Assembly (NCBI RefSeq): GCF_042651485.1
Contig: NZ_JBHSDH010000013.1
Location: 1,240,001-1,304,000, forward strand
Source of the DNA: Sphingorhabdus_B arenilitoris
GTDB lineage: Bacteria > Pseudomonadota > Alphaproteobacteria > Sphingomonadales > Sphingomonadaceae
DNA: 64,000 bases
Reading direction: 5' to 3'
Positions 1 through 7,908 of this stretch are shown here, one piece after another; position 1 is the first letter of the stretch, and each line of letters opens with the position of its first letter. Below the pieces are notes generated by a model that had not been told where the DNA came from, did not search any database, and saw nothing but the letters and a program-made list of their open reading frames with translations. Made by a program: the position numbers and the translations under genes.

Positions 1-837
1 GCTGTCTAGCGCCTTACCGAGGGCCGCACCCACCGCGCAGATATCAAGCGGCGCATCCCCTGCAAAATAGGGAATACCATATCCGCCGCCCAAATTGACA
101 TGCGGCGGCGCTGTCCCGATTATCGCGGTTAATTCCGACACCAGCGCCAATGTTGCCGCCTGCATTTCAATAATCGCTTCTGCATTCAGCGCCTGTGATC
201 CGGCATAAATATGAAAGCCCCGCCAATCGGCCCCGGCTGCGATGATATGCTTGACCAGTGCGGGCACCCGCTCGGCATCGACGCCAAATTGCTTTGCGCC
301 GCCGCCCATTTTCATGCCGGAACCTTTCAGGTCAAAACTGGGATTGACCCGGACGGCGAGCTTTGGCCTGATCCCCAGCCTATCGGCGATAGAGATCGCA
401 CGAGCTGCCTCGCCTTCGCTTTCCAGGTTGATCGTCACGCCCTGCGTTATCGCCGCTTCCAATTCGCGGTCGCGCTTGCCCGGTCCAGCAAAGCTCATCC
501 GATCCGCCGCCACGCCAGCGGCGAGTGCCAACGCCATTTCCCCGCCGGATGCCAGATCAAATCCATCCACAAGGTCATTCATAAAGGTCAGCAACGGCGG
601 AAAGGGATTGCCCTTCATCGCATAATGGATGGCCAGCCTGTCCGGCATCGCGGCACGCAAAGCCGCCACCCGCGCAGTCAGATGGGCCCGAGAATATACA
701 AATACCGGCGTGTCACCAGCTTTCGTCGCAAGCTCTTCGGCTGTCAGCCCGCCGATAACAAGCTGTCCGTGCTGCGCCTCATAGCCCGCGGGAATGGGGC
801 CGAAGGGTTTTGCTTTCATACTTGTGTCGTCGCTCAT
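1..837 (-). CDS. Type III PLP-dependent decarboxylase, exosortase A system-associated (partial)
   Basis: The gene is cut by the left edge; 279 codons are visible from the ATG at 837. It is an alanine-racemase-fold decarboxylase of the ornithine/diaminopimelate/arginine type. The PLP lysine sits in HYAMKGNP (K75), and the NLESEGEA and VNLGGGYGIPY stretches are typical of fold-type III enzymes. The adjacent acyl-CoA ligase starts a divergent six-gene group (ligase, FemAB-like, ACP, two hydrolases) that matches the set known to accompany exosortase A (PEP-CTERM/EPS) loci, so I assign it to the exosortase-A-associated subfamily rather than to LysA. Substrate unknown. Recognition of the fold is firm; the subfamily rests on sequence feel plus context. 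Confidence 0.88.
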   Translation of the reverse strand, partial: MSDDTSMKAKPFGPIPAGYEAQHGQLVIGGLTAEELATKAGDTPVFVYSRAHLTARVAALRAAMPDRLAIHYAMKGNPFPPLLTFMNDLVDGFDLASGGEMALALAAGVAADRMSFAGPGKRDRELEAAITQGVTINLESEGEAARAISIADRLGIRPKLAVRVNPSFDLKGSGMKMGGGAKQFGVDAERVPALVKHIIAAGADWRGFHIYAGSQALNAEAIIEMQAATLALVSELTAIIGTAPPHVNLGGGYGIPYFAGDAPLDICAVGAALGKALDS

Positions 838-861
838 CCTACGGCCTTTAGCAGCGATTGG

Positions 862-2385
862 TTAAAGACGCGACTGCAACGCTGTGCGGTCCAATTTGCC
901 ATTGGCATTTTTTGGAAATACGTCCAGCCAGATAATTTCGGCAGGCTGCATAAAATTTGGCAGGACAGCCTTCATATGGCTACGCAGCGCCGCTTCGCCC
1001 GCTTGTCCATTCACAGCGCGCACGAATAGGATGATTGCTTCGCCGAGCCGAACATCCTTACGGCCAAGCGCACAGGCTTCTGCAATAATGCCGCTTTGCA
1101 CTGCGGCCTCCTCAATCTCCGTCGGGGACACGCGGTTACCGCTCGTTTTAATCATCGCATCATCGCGGCCGACGAAATAGAGCAGACCGTCGCGGTCGCG
1201 CCGCACGGTATCGCCGCTATAAACGGCCATGCCGCCATGGACACTAAAATCAGGGGCTGGTTTGAACCGCTCCGCCGTCCGTTCGGCATCTTGCCAGTAA
1301 CCCTGCGCAACCAAAGGGCCGGCATGAACGAGCTCGCCCTGTTCATCCGGTCCAGCCGCACTGCCATCGGCGCGCACCACCATTATCTCTGCAAAGGGGA
1401 TCGCGCGGCCCATGCTGACCGGATTATCGTCAATCAATGCGGGATCAAGATAAGTCGAACGAAATGCCTCGGTCAGGCCGTACATGGCGTAAATATCTGT
1501 CTTGCCTCCAAAGATGCGGCGCAGCTCACGCACCAAAACAGGCGTCAACGCCCCGCCGCTATTGGTCAGGCGGCGCATAGCCGCGGTTGCTTCGGATGGC
1601 CAAACCATTTCGGTCAATTGCACCCATAAAGGCGGCACGGCAGCCAAGGTTGTAATCTGATGCCGGGCACAGGCCTTTATCACGTCGCGCGGCGTCAGAT
1701 AATCAAGCGGGACCGCGCAGGCACCAGCGCGCCAGGCCGAAAGCAATTGATTTTGCCCATAGTCAAAAGACAACGGCAACACAGCGAGCAAACGGTCATC
1801 AGGCTGCAGCTTCAAATAGCTGGCAACGCTCACCGCACCGAGCGTTAGGTTCCGGTGCGACAGCATAACGCCCTTGGGACGGCCCGTGCTGCCCGATGTA
1901 TAGAGGATAGCGGCAAGCTGCTGCGTATCGAAATCTGTGTCCAACGGGTCCAAATAAGGCGCATCATCGGGATCGAGCTGCGCCGTTATGTTCGCTTCAT
2001 CCCATATCCTGACATCTGCGCTCAGATCGCCTTCGCCCAAGGATTTGGCGCGGGCGGCGTTGGTAATGAGCAGCTTGGCCCCGCTATCGGCCATGATATG
2101 AGCCAGCTGCGGCGTTTTTAACAACGGGTTTATGGGCACATAGATATAACCTGCACGCACCGCCGCCAAGGGCATGATGCAGGCGATTAACCCCTTGGCT
2201 GTCCAAGCTGCTACCCTGTCGCCTTTTTGCAGCCCCGCCGCCTTCAGCAAAAAAGCGAGCCGGCCGATACGGAGATTTAACTCCTTAAAACTATATACCT
2301 GTTTCTGGATAATGAGCGCAGCCGCATCCGCTTGACCCATTAGGGCCAAATGGTCGAGCGGAAAGTCTGGCACATTATCTGTCAT
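862..2385 (-). CDS. Acyl-CoA ligase (AMP-forming), exosortase A system-associated
   Basis: A 507-residue member of the ANL adenylate-forming superfamily. The phosphate-binding loop TSGSTGRPKG is present near residue 165, followed by AMYGLTE and SGDTVRRDRDGLLYFVGRDD, and the C-terminal catalytic lysine motif NGKLDR lies near the end. It would activate a carboxylic acid as acyl-adenylate and load it on CoA or on the carrier protein encoded at 3461. The ATG at 2385 is chosen because upstream in-frame codons would run into the divergent gene at 2413. It is followed after 24 bp by the PLP decarboxylase on the same strand, probably as one operon. Substrate cannot be read from sequence. Confidence 0.9.
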   Translation of the reverse strand: MTDNVPDFPLDHLALMGQADAAALIIQKQVYSFKELNLRIGRLAFLLKAAGLQKGDRVAAWTAKGLIACIMPLAAVRAGYIYVPINPLLKTPQLAHIMADSGAKLLITNAARAKSLGEGDLSADVRIWDEANITAQLDPDDAPYLDPLDTDFDTQQLAAILYTSGSTGRPKGVMLSHRNLTLGAVSVASYLKLQPDDRLLAVLPLSFDYGQNQLLSAWRAGACAVPLDYLTPRDVIKACARHQITTLAAVPPLWVQLTEMVWPSEATAAMRRLTNSGGALTPVLVRELRRIFGGKTDIYAMYGLTEAFRSTYLDPALIDDNPVSMGRAIPFAEIMVVRADGSAAGPDEQGELVHAGPLVAQGYWQDAERTAERFKPAPDFSVHGGMAVYSGDTVRRDRDGLLYFVGRDDAMIKTSGNRVSPTEIEEAAVQSGIIAEACALGRKDVRLGEAIILFVRAVNGQAGEAALRSHMKAVLPNFMQPAEIIWLDVFPKNANGKLDRTALQSRL

Positions 2386-2412
2386 TGGGGCATATCTTTT
2401 TTGGGCGTTAAC

Positions 2413-3450
2413 ATGGGCGTAGCAGGACATTTTCAATTGCCAGTTAAAGGTGAATATCACGATAATTTCCTCGATGCGCAAGCCGCTGCGCGCGGAAATT
2501 TGGACCGCGACCGGCAAAAATCATTATTTGACCGGCTCGACTGGCTTGATGCCTTGCACCGTATGGCATTGCGGGACCACAAGCCATTGCTCCTGCGCGC
2601 ACATGATGGGGAGCATGATCTATGGCTGCCCCTGATGCAATCGGCACCGGGGCGCTATGACGCACTTGCCAACTGGTATAATTTTACGTTCCGCCCGATA
2701 TTTGCGGGCCCGTATGATGAGGTGACAAAACTTGCTCTGCTGCGCCAAATAGCGATGCTCGCGCAAAGCCATGCGCGGCGTATCACCCTTTCCCCCATGC
2801 CGGATGAGGATGGGTCGGCCAGCTTGCTCGCCACGGCGTTTGAACAGGCCGGATGGATCGTTGCAAAGCGCCAATGTGATGAAAATCACTATCTGCAAAT
2901 CAAGGGCCGCAGTTTTGATGAATATTGGCAGGGCCGCCCCGGACAATTGCGCAGCACCGTCAAGCGCAAGGGAAATAAGGGCGTAGTTTCCATTCGCATT
3001 GAGAAAGATTTCGACGAACAAAGCTGGGCCGATTATGAAAAAGTTTATGCGCGCAGCTGGAAACCGAGTGAAGGCAGTCCCGATTTCCTGCGCGCGTTAG
3101 CACGGCAAGAGGCGGCGGCGGGCTGTTTGCGGCTTGGTCTTGCTTACATTGACGGCAAACCTGCCGCTGCGCAATTTTGGACGAGCGAAAATGGCACTGC
3201 ATTGATTCATAAGCTTGCGCATGACGAACGCTATCTATCTGCATCGCCGGGGACATTATTGTCGGCGGCATTGTTTCAATATAGCATTGATATCGATCAT
3301 GTTTCCGAAATTGATTTCGGCACAGGCACCGATCCGTATAAGCAGGAATGGATGGAAGAAATGCGTTCCCGTTATGCTTTAGAAATTTTTTGGCCCAATC
3401 ATATATTGAATTGGCCGCATATCATCCGCCATAAGCTGCGCAAAGAATAA
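2413..3450 (+). CDS. FemAB-like GNAT acyltransferase
   Basis: A 345-residue protein whose C-terminal half carries the BioF2/CelD-type acetyltransferase fold: a basic segment (RSTVKRKGNKG), then the AQFWTSENGTALIHKLAHDE and LLSAALFQYSI stretches and IDFGTGTDPYKQEW, which are characteristic of FemAB-related proteins. FemAB enzymes transfer amino-acyl or acyl groups; in PEP-CTERM/EPS loci a FemAB-like protein is a frequent companion. The gene is divergent from the ligase with only 27 bp between the proposed starts, so promoters must overlap coding sequence. An in-frame start at 2350 exists but would overlap the ligase. The ACP follows after 10 bp, implying co-transcription. Confidence 0.78.
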   Translation: MGVAGHFQLPVKGEYHDNFLDAQAAARGNLDRDRQKSLFDRLDWLDALHRMALRDHKPLLLRAHDGEHDLWLPLMQSAPGRYDALANWYNFTFRPIFAGPYDEVTKLALLRQIAMLAQSHARRITLSPMPDEDGSASLLATAFEQAGWIVAKRQCDENHYLQIKGRSFDEYWQGRPGQLRSTVKRKGNKGVVSIRIEKDFDEQSWADYEKVYARSWKPSEGSPDFLRALARQEAAAGCLRLGLAYIDGKPAAAQFWTSENGTALIHKLAHDERYLSASPGTLLSAALFQYSIDIDHVSEIDFGTGTDPYKQEWMEEMRSRYALEIFWPNHILNWPHIIRHKLRKE

Positions 3451-3460
3451 CGAATCAGGG

Positions 3461-3793
3461 ATGAACATGACAAAGGCCGTAACCGAACAAGGTGATCCTA
3501 TCGGCATTACCGGCGCCGATGAGGCGGGCGTAGGTGATCAGTCAACCGATCAGATATTACGGTCCATATTGTCTGACCTGCTCGGGCTGTCTGCTGAACA
3601 AGTGGGCGAGATGACCGCTGAAACCGAATTGTTCGGTGCATTGCCGGAGCTCGATTCGATGGCCGTCGCGGGCTTGCTTACCGAAATGGAAGACCGGCTG
3701 GGTATCTTGATTGCTGACGAAGATGTCGATGCCGAGCTATTTGAAACCTTTGGCAGCTTGACCCAATTTGCCGAGGCAAAGCGGGCGGCTTGA
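3461..3793 (+). CDS. Acyl carrier protein-like protein, exosortase A-associated
   Basis: A 110-residue protein with a flexible acidic N-terminus and a carrier domain over about residues 30-105. The phosphopantetheine attachment motif is LDSMAV with Ser66, and the following helix MEDRLGI is typical. It probably carries an acyl or aminoacyl intermediate between the acyl-CoA ligase, the FemAB-like transferase and the hydrolases encoded around it. Start is ATG 3461, with a second ATG six bases later. The stop codon overlaps the TTG start of the next gene (TTGA), indicating translational coupling. Confidence 0.88.
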   Translation: MNMTKAVTEQGDPIGITGADEAGVGDQSTDQILRSILSDLLGLSAEQVGEMTAETELFGALPELDSMAVAGLLTEMEDRLGILIADEDVDAELFETFGSLTQFAEAKRAA

Positions 3794-4491
3794 CGGCAAC
3801 GCTGCGCCATATCAGCTATGACTTCGGCGGCTGCGGCGAATATTGCCTTGCGATAGGCGATCAGGATGCAGCCCGCCGCATATTGATCATCCCGCCATTG
3901 TTTGACGAAATGAACCGTATGCGGCGCGTTATCGTGTCGGCAATGCGCCGCCTTGGCAATGACGACTTACAGGTTTTTCTGCCCGATCTGCCGGGATGTA
4001 ATGAAAGTCAGGCTGATCTATCGAATCAAGACCTGTCCACATGGCGCCGCGCGATGCTGTCCGCTGCCGAACAGCTTGCCATTACCCATATCGCATCGCT
4101 GCGCGGTGGATGCTTGATCGACGATGGCGCACAAGACTTGCCCCATTGGCGGCTATCCCCGGCCAAAGGTGCATCGCTGCTGAAAACCATGATCCGTGCG
4201 CGCATCGCCGGCGATAAAGAAGCGGGGATCGTGACCAGCGCTGAGCAATTATTGGCGGCGGCACGCGGGGCGCCGATTGAGCTGGCTGGGCACCGGTTTG
4301 GCGCGGCCATGCTGCAGTCATTGGAGGCGGCAGAGGCCAGAGCCCTGCCCCATCTGGCATTGTGTAATTTAGGCGGCGGCGGCGTTACCGGAAGCGCGCT
4401 TTGGCTGCGCGCGGAGCCGCAGGATGATCCGCAAATGGCAGAATCACTGGCCCAAAATCTGAATTTATGGAGCGCATCATGCGCCGGATGA
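3790..4491 (+). CDS. Alpha/beta hydrolase-like protein, exosortase A-associated hydrolase 2
   Basis: A 233-residue protein starting at a TTG that overlaps the ACP stop. The ILIIPPLFDEMNRMRR and FLPDLPGCNES segments match the early strands of an alpha/beta hydrolase and resemble 'hydrolase 2' of exosortase A loci. Where a GxSxG nucleophile elbow would be expected the sequence reads ASLRGG, with no serine or cysteine nucleophile visible, so it may be a non-catalytic or atypical family member. It overlaps the next gene by 13 bp (4479-4491). Family assignment is moderately sure; activity is not shown. Confidence 0.72.
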   Translation: MTATLRHISYDFGGCGEYCLAIGDQDAARRILIIPPLFDEMNRMRRVIVSAMRRLGNDDLQVFLPDLPGCNESQADLSNQDLSTWRRAMLSAAEQLAITHIASLRGGCLIDDGAQDLPHWRLSPAKGASLLKTMIRARIAGDKEAGIVTSAEQLLAAARGAPIELAGHRFGAAMLQSLEAAEARALPHLALCNLGGGGVTGSALWLRAEPQDDPQMAESLAQNLNLWSASCAG

Positions 4492-5315
4492 TCGGCTTTA
4501 TGTGTGAAGGTCATCTGCTGACCGGCACGCTGGACGAGGCCCCCGGCGATATTGGGCTGCTGATCGTCAGCGGCGGCAATGAAATACGCTGCGGCGCGCA
4601 TGGCGGACAGGCGCAGTTGGCGGCACAAGTCGCGGCATTGGGCCATCCGGTGCTGCGCTATGACCGGCGCGGCATTGGCGATAGCGAAGGCAGCAATAGT
4701 GGGTTCATGGACAGCAGGGCCGATATCGCCGCCGCCATCGCCGCCTTTCGCCGCGAAGCGCCCGCACTGGACCGGATCATCGCCTTTGGCAATTGCGACG
4801 CAGCCAGCGCATTGGCGCTATTCCATGACGGCCAGCTAGACGGATTAATCCTAGCAAATCCATGGGTGATCGAAGAAGAACAACAAGACGATGGCGAAGC
4901 GGCCGACACGCCGACCAAACCCAGCGCCGCTGCAATCCGCGCGCGTTATTGGGACAGGATCAAAAATCCGCGCAGCCTGATTGACCTGTTCACCGGAAAA
5001 ATAGACCTGAAAAAATTGGTTGGCGGCCTGATGAAGGCGGCGAAAAAGGATCAGCCAACCGGCCTAGCTATACAGATTGCGGCGCAATTTTCGCAAAGCG
5101 ATGTGCCAGTGCACCTGTTGATCGCCAAACGCGATACAACCGCCATGGCATTTATGGGCGCATGGAACAGCGATGTGTTCAACGCCGCGCGCGGGAAAGA
5201 AAATATCCGCCTGTCCGCCACCGACAGCACGTCACACAGCTTTGCGAGCGATGCCGACAAAAAATTGCTATTATCGAAAATATTGGAAGAAATTGGTAGC
5301 GAAGGAGGGACTTGA
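4479..5315 (+). CDS. Alpha/beta hydrolase, exosortase A-associated hydrolase 1
   Basis: A 278-residue alpha/beta hydrolase. The N-terminal strand LLIVSGGNEIRCGAHGGQ, the turn YDRRGIGDSEG and the nucleophile elbow GNCDAA with Cys106 in place of serine fit the exosortase-associated hydrolase 1 family, where a cysteine elbow is usual. ATG 4479 is preferred over the in-frame ATG 4467 because TGGAGC lies just upstream of 4479. The last seven codons and the stop (5294-5315) are the antisense of the 3' end of a tRNA-Met gene, so the C-terminal SEGGT is dictated by tRNA sequence. Last gene of the ACP-hydrolase operon. Confidence 0.82.
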   Translation: MRRMIGFMCEGHLLTGTLDEAPGDIGLLIVSGGNEIRCGAHGGQAQLAAQVAALGHPVLRYDRRGIGDSEGSNSGFMDSRADIAAAIAAFRREAPALDRIIAFGNCDAASALALFHDGQLDGLILANPWVIEEEQQDDGEAADTPTKPSAAAIRARYWDRIKNPRSLIDLFTGKIDLKKLVGGLMKAAKKDQPTGLAIQIAAQFSQSDVPVHLLIAKRDTTAMAFMGAWNSDVFNAARGKENIRLSATDSTSHSFASDADKKLLLSKILEEIGSEGGT

Positions 5316-5370
5316 ACCCCCGACCTATGGATTATGATTCCACCGCTCTAACCAGCTGAGCTACTTCGCC
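5294..5370 (-). tRNA. tRNA-Met (anticodon CAT, elongator type)
   Basis: Read on the minus strand, a 77-nt cloverleaf with encoded CCA. The acceptor stem GGCGAAG pairs with CTTCGCT (G1-U72 wobble, A73 discriminator). The D arm is AGCTCAGCTGGTTAGAGC. The anticodon stem-loop is GTGGA-ATCATAA-TCCAT, giving anticodon CAT after T33, and the T arm is GGGGGTTCAAGTCCCTC. G1-U72 and the overall sequence fit alphaproteobacterial elongator Met rather than initiator or the Ile2 CAT species, though lysidine-modified Ile cannot be fully excluded. The 3' end overlaps the C-terminal codons of the opposing hydrolase gene by 22 nt. Confidence 0.95.
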
Positions 5371-5446
5371 ATACCAAATCGGAATCGAGAACAATGCCCC
5401 GAAGCAAGCGGGCCTATAAGCGGCCCTTATGCTGCGGTCAAGAGCA

Positions 5447-5959
5447 TCATCCGCGAAAAGACCAACTGCCAATCGCTTCCCATGGTCCGCCGCGATAATG
5501 AAATGCCGAAAGGCCCTTTATATATATTTGTCTCGGTTCAAATTCGTGCAGCAATTGTTGGTGTAGCCGCTTTGCCTCTGCGGGCTCCACCTTATTTTGC
5601 ACGGTAATATGAAACCGCGGCCTGCCCTGATCCTGAGGGATTAACAGCCCGCGAAATCCGTCGGCAAGCTCCTCACGCATCGCCATTAATTCATCGCTTT
5701 CCACCCGGTAAGCGACGCCGCGGCCAAGAAGCATCACATCCGACAACCAAGACGTTGGCGGCGGATAATGCGCCGCCATAACTGACAGGCGCGACTTTAT
5801 CTCGCGCAAATGTCCGGGCGGCAAATGATGGAAAAGCGTAATATGTGCATCCAAAAAATTGCGTTCCGGGGGGAAATATTTTTTGCGCAGACCGTTGGCC
5901 CAGCCTTGATCGGCATCGCCCATGGCGGCGGTAATAATGATCGGTCCGGCTTCTGACAT
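5447..5959 (-). CDS. 2'-5' RNA ligase family (2H phosphoesterase) protein
   Basis: A 170-residue protein with the two tetrapeptides that define the 2H superfamily: H39-I-T41-L and H117-I-T119-V, separated by about 76 residues as usual for LigT/CPDase-like proteins. Family members cleave 2',3'-cyclic phosphates or join/cut 2'-5' RNA linkages; the natural substrate in most bacteria is unknown. ATG at 5959. It reads toward the tRNA-Met gene on the same strand, 76 bp downstream. A strong hairpin at 5979-6006 sits directly upstream of the start, so it is probably transcribed separately from the SH3 gene. Confidence 0.82.
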   Translation of the reverse strand: MSEAGPIIITAAMGDADQGWANGLRKKYFPPERNFLDAHITLFHHLPPGHLREIKSRLSVMAAHYPPPTSWLSDVMLLGRGVAYRVESDELMAMREELADGFRGLLIPQDQGRPRFHITVQNKVEPAEAKRLHQQLLHEFEPRQIYIKGLSAFHYRGGPWEAIGSWSFRG

Positions 5960-5972
5960 TATTGGGGAATAC

Positions 5973-6006
5973 AGGAAAGGCCGCGAGGCGCAAACACCTC
6001 GCGGCC
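5973..6006 (-). terminator. Hairpin, probable terminator of the SH3 gene
   Basis: A perfect 10-bp inverted repeat (GGCCGCGAGG at 5979-5988 and CCTCGCGGCC at 5997-6006) with an 8-nt loop. On the minus strand it is followed by TTTCCTGT, a short T-rich tail. It lies between the SH3 gene (6315-6809) and the 2H gene (5447-5959), both minus. The weak T-tract leaves open an attenuator or mRNA-processing hairpin. Confidence 0.45.
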
Positions 6007-6314
6007 CACCCGCGACCCACTCACGGGCTCTGCCGGCCGCAGCGCATTTTGCGCTTTGCCGATCATATGATCATTCGGCCGAACAAATGTGAAGGTTACA
6101 ATTTGCATTATCCCCGAAAAAGATGGGGTTTTGCCTATATCGCCGGAGCAGGCCTTTATCGGGGGATAGGGATAGTCAACGCCGCTCCAGCGACATCGCG
6201 ATGGATAGCTTAGCGAAACGAAAGCGCCCAATGACTTACCATGGTATCAATGATCGATTTTACCGATCAATCCGTAAGCATCTGTGCACAGGTGATTTTT
6301 TACAAAATGGCGGT
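6007..6314. other. Intergenic stretch with no supported gene
   Basis: About 310 bp downstream of the SH3 gene. It holds overlapping open frames on both strands but none has a plausible start, family resemblance or codon pattern. A 12-bp palindrome GATCATATGATC lies at 6061-6072 and a short CCCC/GGGG hairpin followed by TTTT near 6113-6133. I see no tRNA and no riboswitch or small-RNA signature I recognise; an unrecognised sRNA or a long 3' UTR is possible. Confidence 0.4.
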
Positions 6315-6809
6315 TTATGGTGTTTCGTCGCCATAAATTTGTTCGGCCTCAATATAGCCTGCCCGTCCAGAAGTATCAAAGCGGCACCATCCTTTTTGGC
6401 AATCATCAATCCGGCCCACCACGCCGGGTTCAACGCGCCATGCAATACGCGCAGTGGGCGACGGGGCATCACGCAGAGCGCCATTACTGCTGCCGATCAC
6501 AATCGCTGTCCGGGTCGGGCTTAATAAGCGGACATGCATCCAGCCTTGATCGCCGTCGGGATCCTCTACTTTGCGCCAAACGCTGTGACGGTCTACCACC
6601 TTAAGCGGCAAATCCTTACGCTTATAGACCCATTTGACGGGAAATTCGGTGCTAGGCCCGGTTCGCATCCGCGCCTCCGGTTCGTCGAGCGACGCCCAGT
6701 AAGGAAGCTTATTATTGGATTGCGCCGATAAAGGCGACATTGCCGCAGCGCAAAATGCCGCCAAATATACCGACAATTTCACATTGTTTTTCATCATATT
6801 GAAAGCCAT
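6315..6809 (-). CDS. Exported SH3 domain-containing protein
   Basis: A 164-residue protein with a signal peptide (basic start, hydrophobic VYLAAFCAAAMSPLSAQ, cleavage near residue 30). Two bacterial SH3-like repeats follow: MRTGPSTEFPVKWVYKRKDLPLKVVD...WRKVEDPDGDQGWMHVRLL and LRDAPSPTARIAWRVEPGVVGRIDDC...WCRFDTSGRAGYIEAEQIYG. Such periplasmic SH3 proteins usually bind peptidoglycan or other envelope ligands. ATG 6809 has GGGG five bases upstream; internal ATGs at 6797 and 6794 are alternatives. It is divergent from the 2-hydroxyacid dehydrogenase at 6899, with about 90 bp of shared promoter space. Confidence 0.82.
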   Translation of the reverse strand: MAFNMMKNNVKLSVYLAAFCAAAMSPLSAQSNNKLPYWASLDEPEARMRTGPSTEFPVKWVYKRKDLPLKVVDRHSVWRKVEDPDGDQGWMHVRLLSPTRTAIVIGSSNGALRDAPSPTARIAWRVEPGVVGRIDDCQKGWCRFDTSGRAGYIEAEQIYGDETP

Positions 6810-6898
6810 TTTTACCCCGTTCCGCCTTCTTATAGTGTAAGCTTTACCGACAGTTCAAGTGTCATGACTTGACGGCGCAGTGGGAAGCGCCTTAACCC

Positions 6899-7903
6899 AT
6901 GGGTATGAGCCCAAATCACCGCATTGAACGCCCGCATATTATTGTCACGCGAAAACTGTTGCCTGCCGTGGAAAAGCGCATGACGGAATTATTTGATGCG
7001 CGGCTGAATGTTGATGACCGCCCAATGGACCGCGCGCAATTATTGGCAGCGATGGCGGATTGTGATGTTCTGGTCCCTACCGTTACCGATCAGATCGATG
7101 CAGCATTGATCGCCGCCGCGCCCGACAGGCTGAAACTGATCGCCAATTATGGTGCGGGCGTGAATCATATCGACCTGCATGCGGCGAAGGCAAAGGGCAT
7201 CATGGTGACCAATACGCCCGGGGTCTTCACCGACGACACCGCCGATTTGACCATGGCGCTGATCCTATCGGTCCCGCGCCGTTTGGGCGAAGGTGAGAAG
7301 TTAATGCGCAGCGGCCAATGGGATGGATGGAAGCCATCGGGGATGCTGGGCCACCGGATCGGCGGCAAGACATTGGGCATTGTCGGCTTTGGCAGGATTG
7401 GGGAGGCTGTGGCGGCGCGGGCACGCGCATTCGGCATGGATATTATCTACACCAAACGAAAGCGCCTACCGCAAAGCGTTGAGGATCAGCTTGGCGTCGT
7501 ATTCGAACCCGATCTGGACCGGCTTGTGGCAAAATGCGACTTTTTGTCGCTCCACTGTCCGCTAACCGCCGAAACCGATGGATTGATCAGCGCAGAGCGG
7601 ATCGCGATGATGAAACCAGAAGCCTATTTGATCAACAGCTCGCGCGGCGAATTGGTCGATGAAGCGGCATTGATCGCAGCATTGCAGCACGGGCGCATTG
7701 CGGGAGCGGGGCTGGACGTCTATACCCATGAACCAGCCGTCGACCCCCGCCTGTTGGAACTCAGCAATGTCATCCTGCTGCCGCATATGGGCAGCGCAAC
7801 ATTTGAAGGGCGCGAGGCGTCGGGGGAACGGGTCATTGCAAATATCCGCATCTGGGCCGATGGGCATCGCCCGCCAGATCAGATATTGGACGGCTGGAAT
7901 TAG
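6899..7903 (+). CDS. D-2-hydroxyacid dehydrogenase (glyoxylate/hydroxypyruvate reductase type)
   Basis: A 334-residue cytosolic NAD(P)H-dependent enzyme. The nucleotide-binding fingerprint GIVGFGRIGEAVA lies near residue 160; INSSRGELVDEAALIAAL, the catalytic Arg in that segment, Glu in HEP and His in PHMGSATFEGR complete the 2-hydroxyacid dehydrogenase signature. The TNTPGVFTDDTADL segment resembles glyoxylate reductases (GyaR-like). With malate synthase G at 41.7 kb the organism can handle glyoxylate, but the two genes are far apart. ATG 6899 or 6905. It converges on nadB with a 5-bp gap. Confidence 0.85.
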   Translation: MGMSPNHRIERPHIIVTRKLLPAVEKRMTELFDARLNVDDRPMDRAQLLAAMADCDVLVPTVTDQIDAALIAAAPDRLKLIANYGAGVNHIDLHAAKAKGIMVTNTPGVFTDDTADLTMALILSVPRRLGEGEKLMRSGQWDGWKPSGMLGHRIGGKTLGIVGFGRIGEAVAARARAFGMDIIYTKRKRLPQSVEDQLGVVFEPDLDRLVAKCDFLSLHCPLTAETDGLISAERIAMMKPEAYLINSSRGELVDEAALIAALQHGRIAGAGLDVYTHEPAVDPRLLELSNVILLPHMGSATFEGREASGERVIANIRIWADGHRPPDQILDGWN

Positions 7904-7908
7904 GGTAA

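Noticed and set aside
4467..4478. Earlier ATG for hydrolase 1 at 4467
   Set aside because: No ribosome site in front of it, while ATG 4479 has one.
6123..6524. A 133-codon plus-strand frame overlapping the SH3 gene
   Set aside because: Over half is antisense to the SH3 gene; no recognisable domain or ribosome site.
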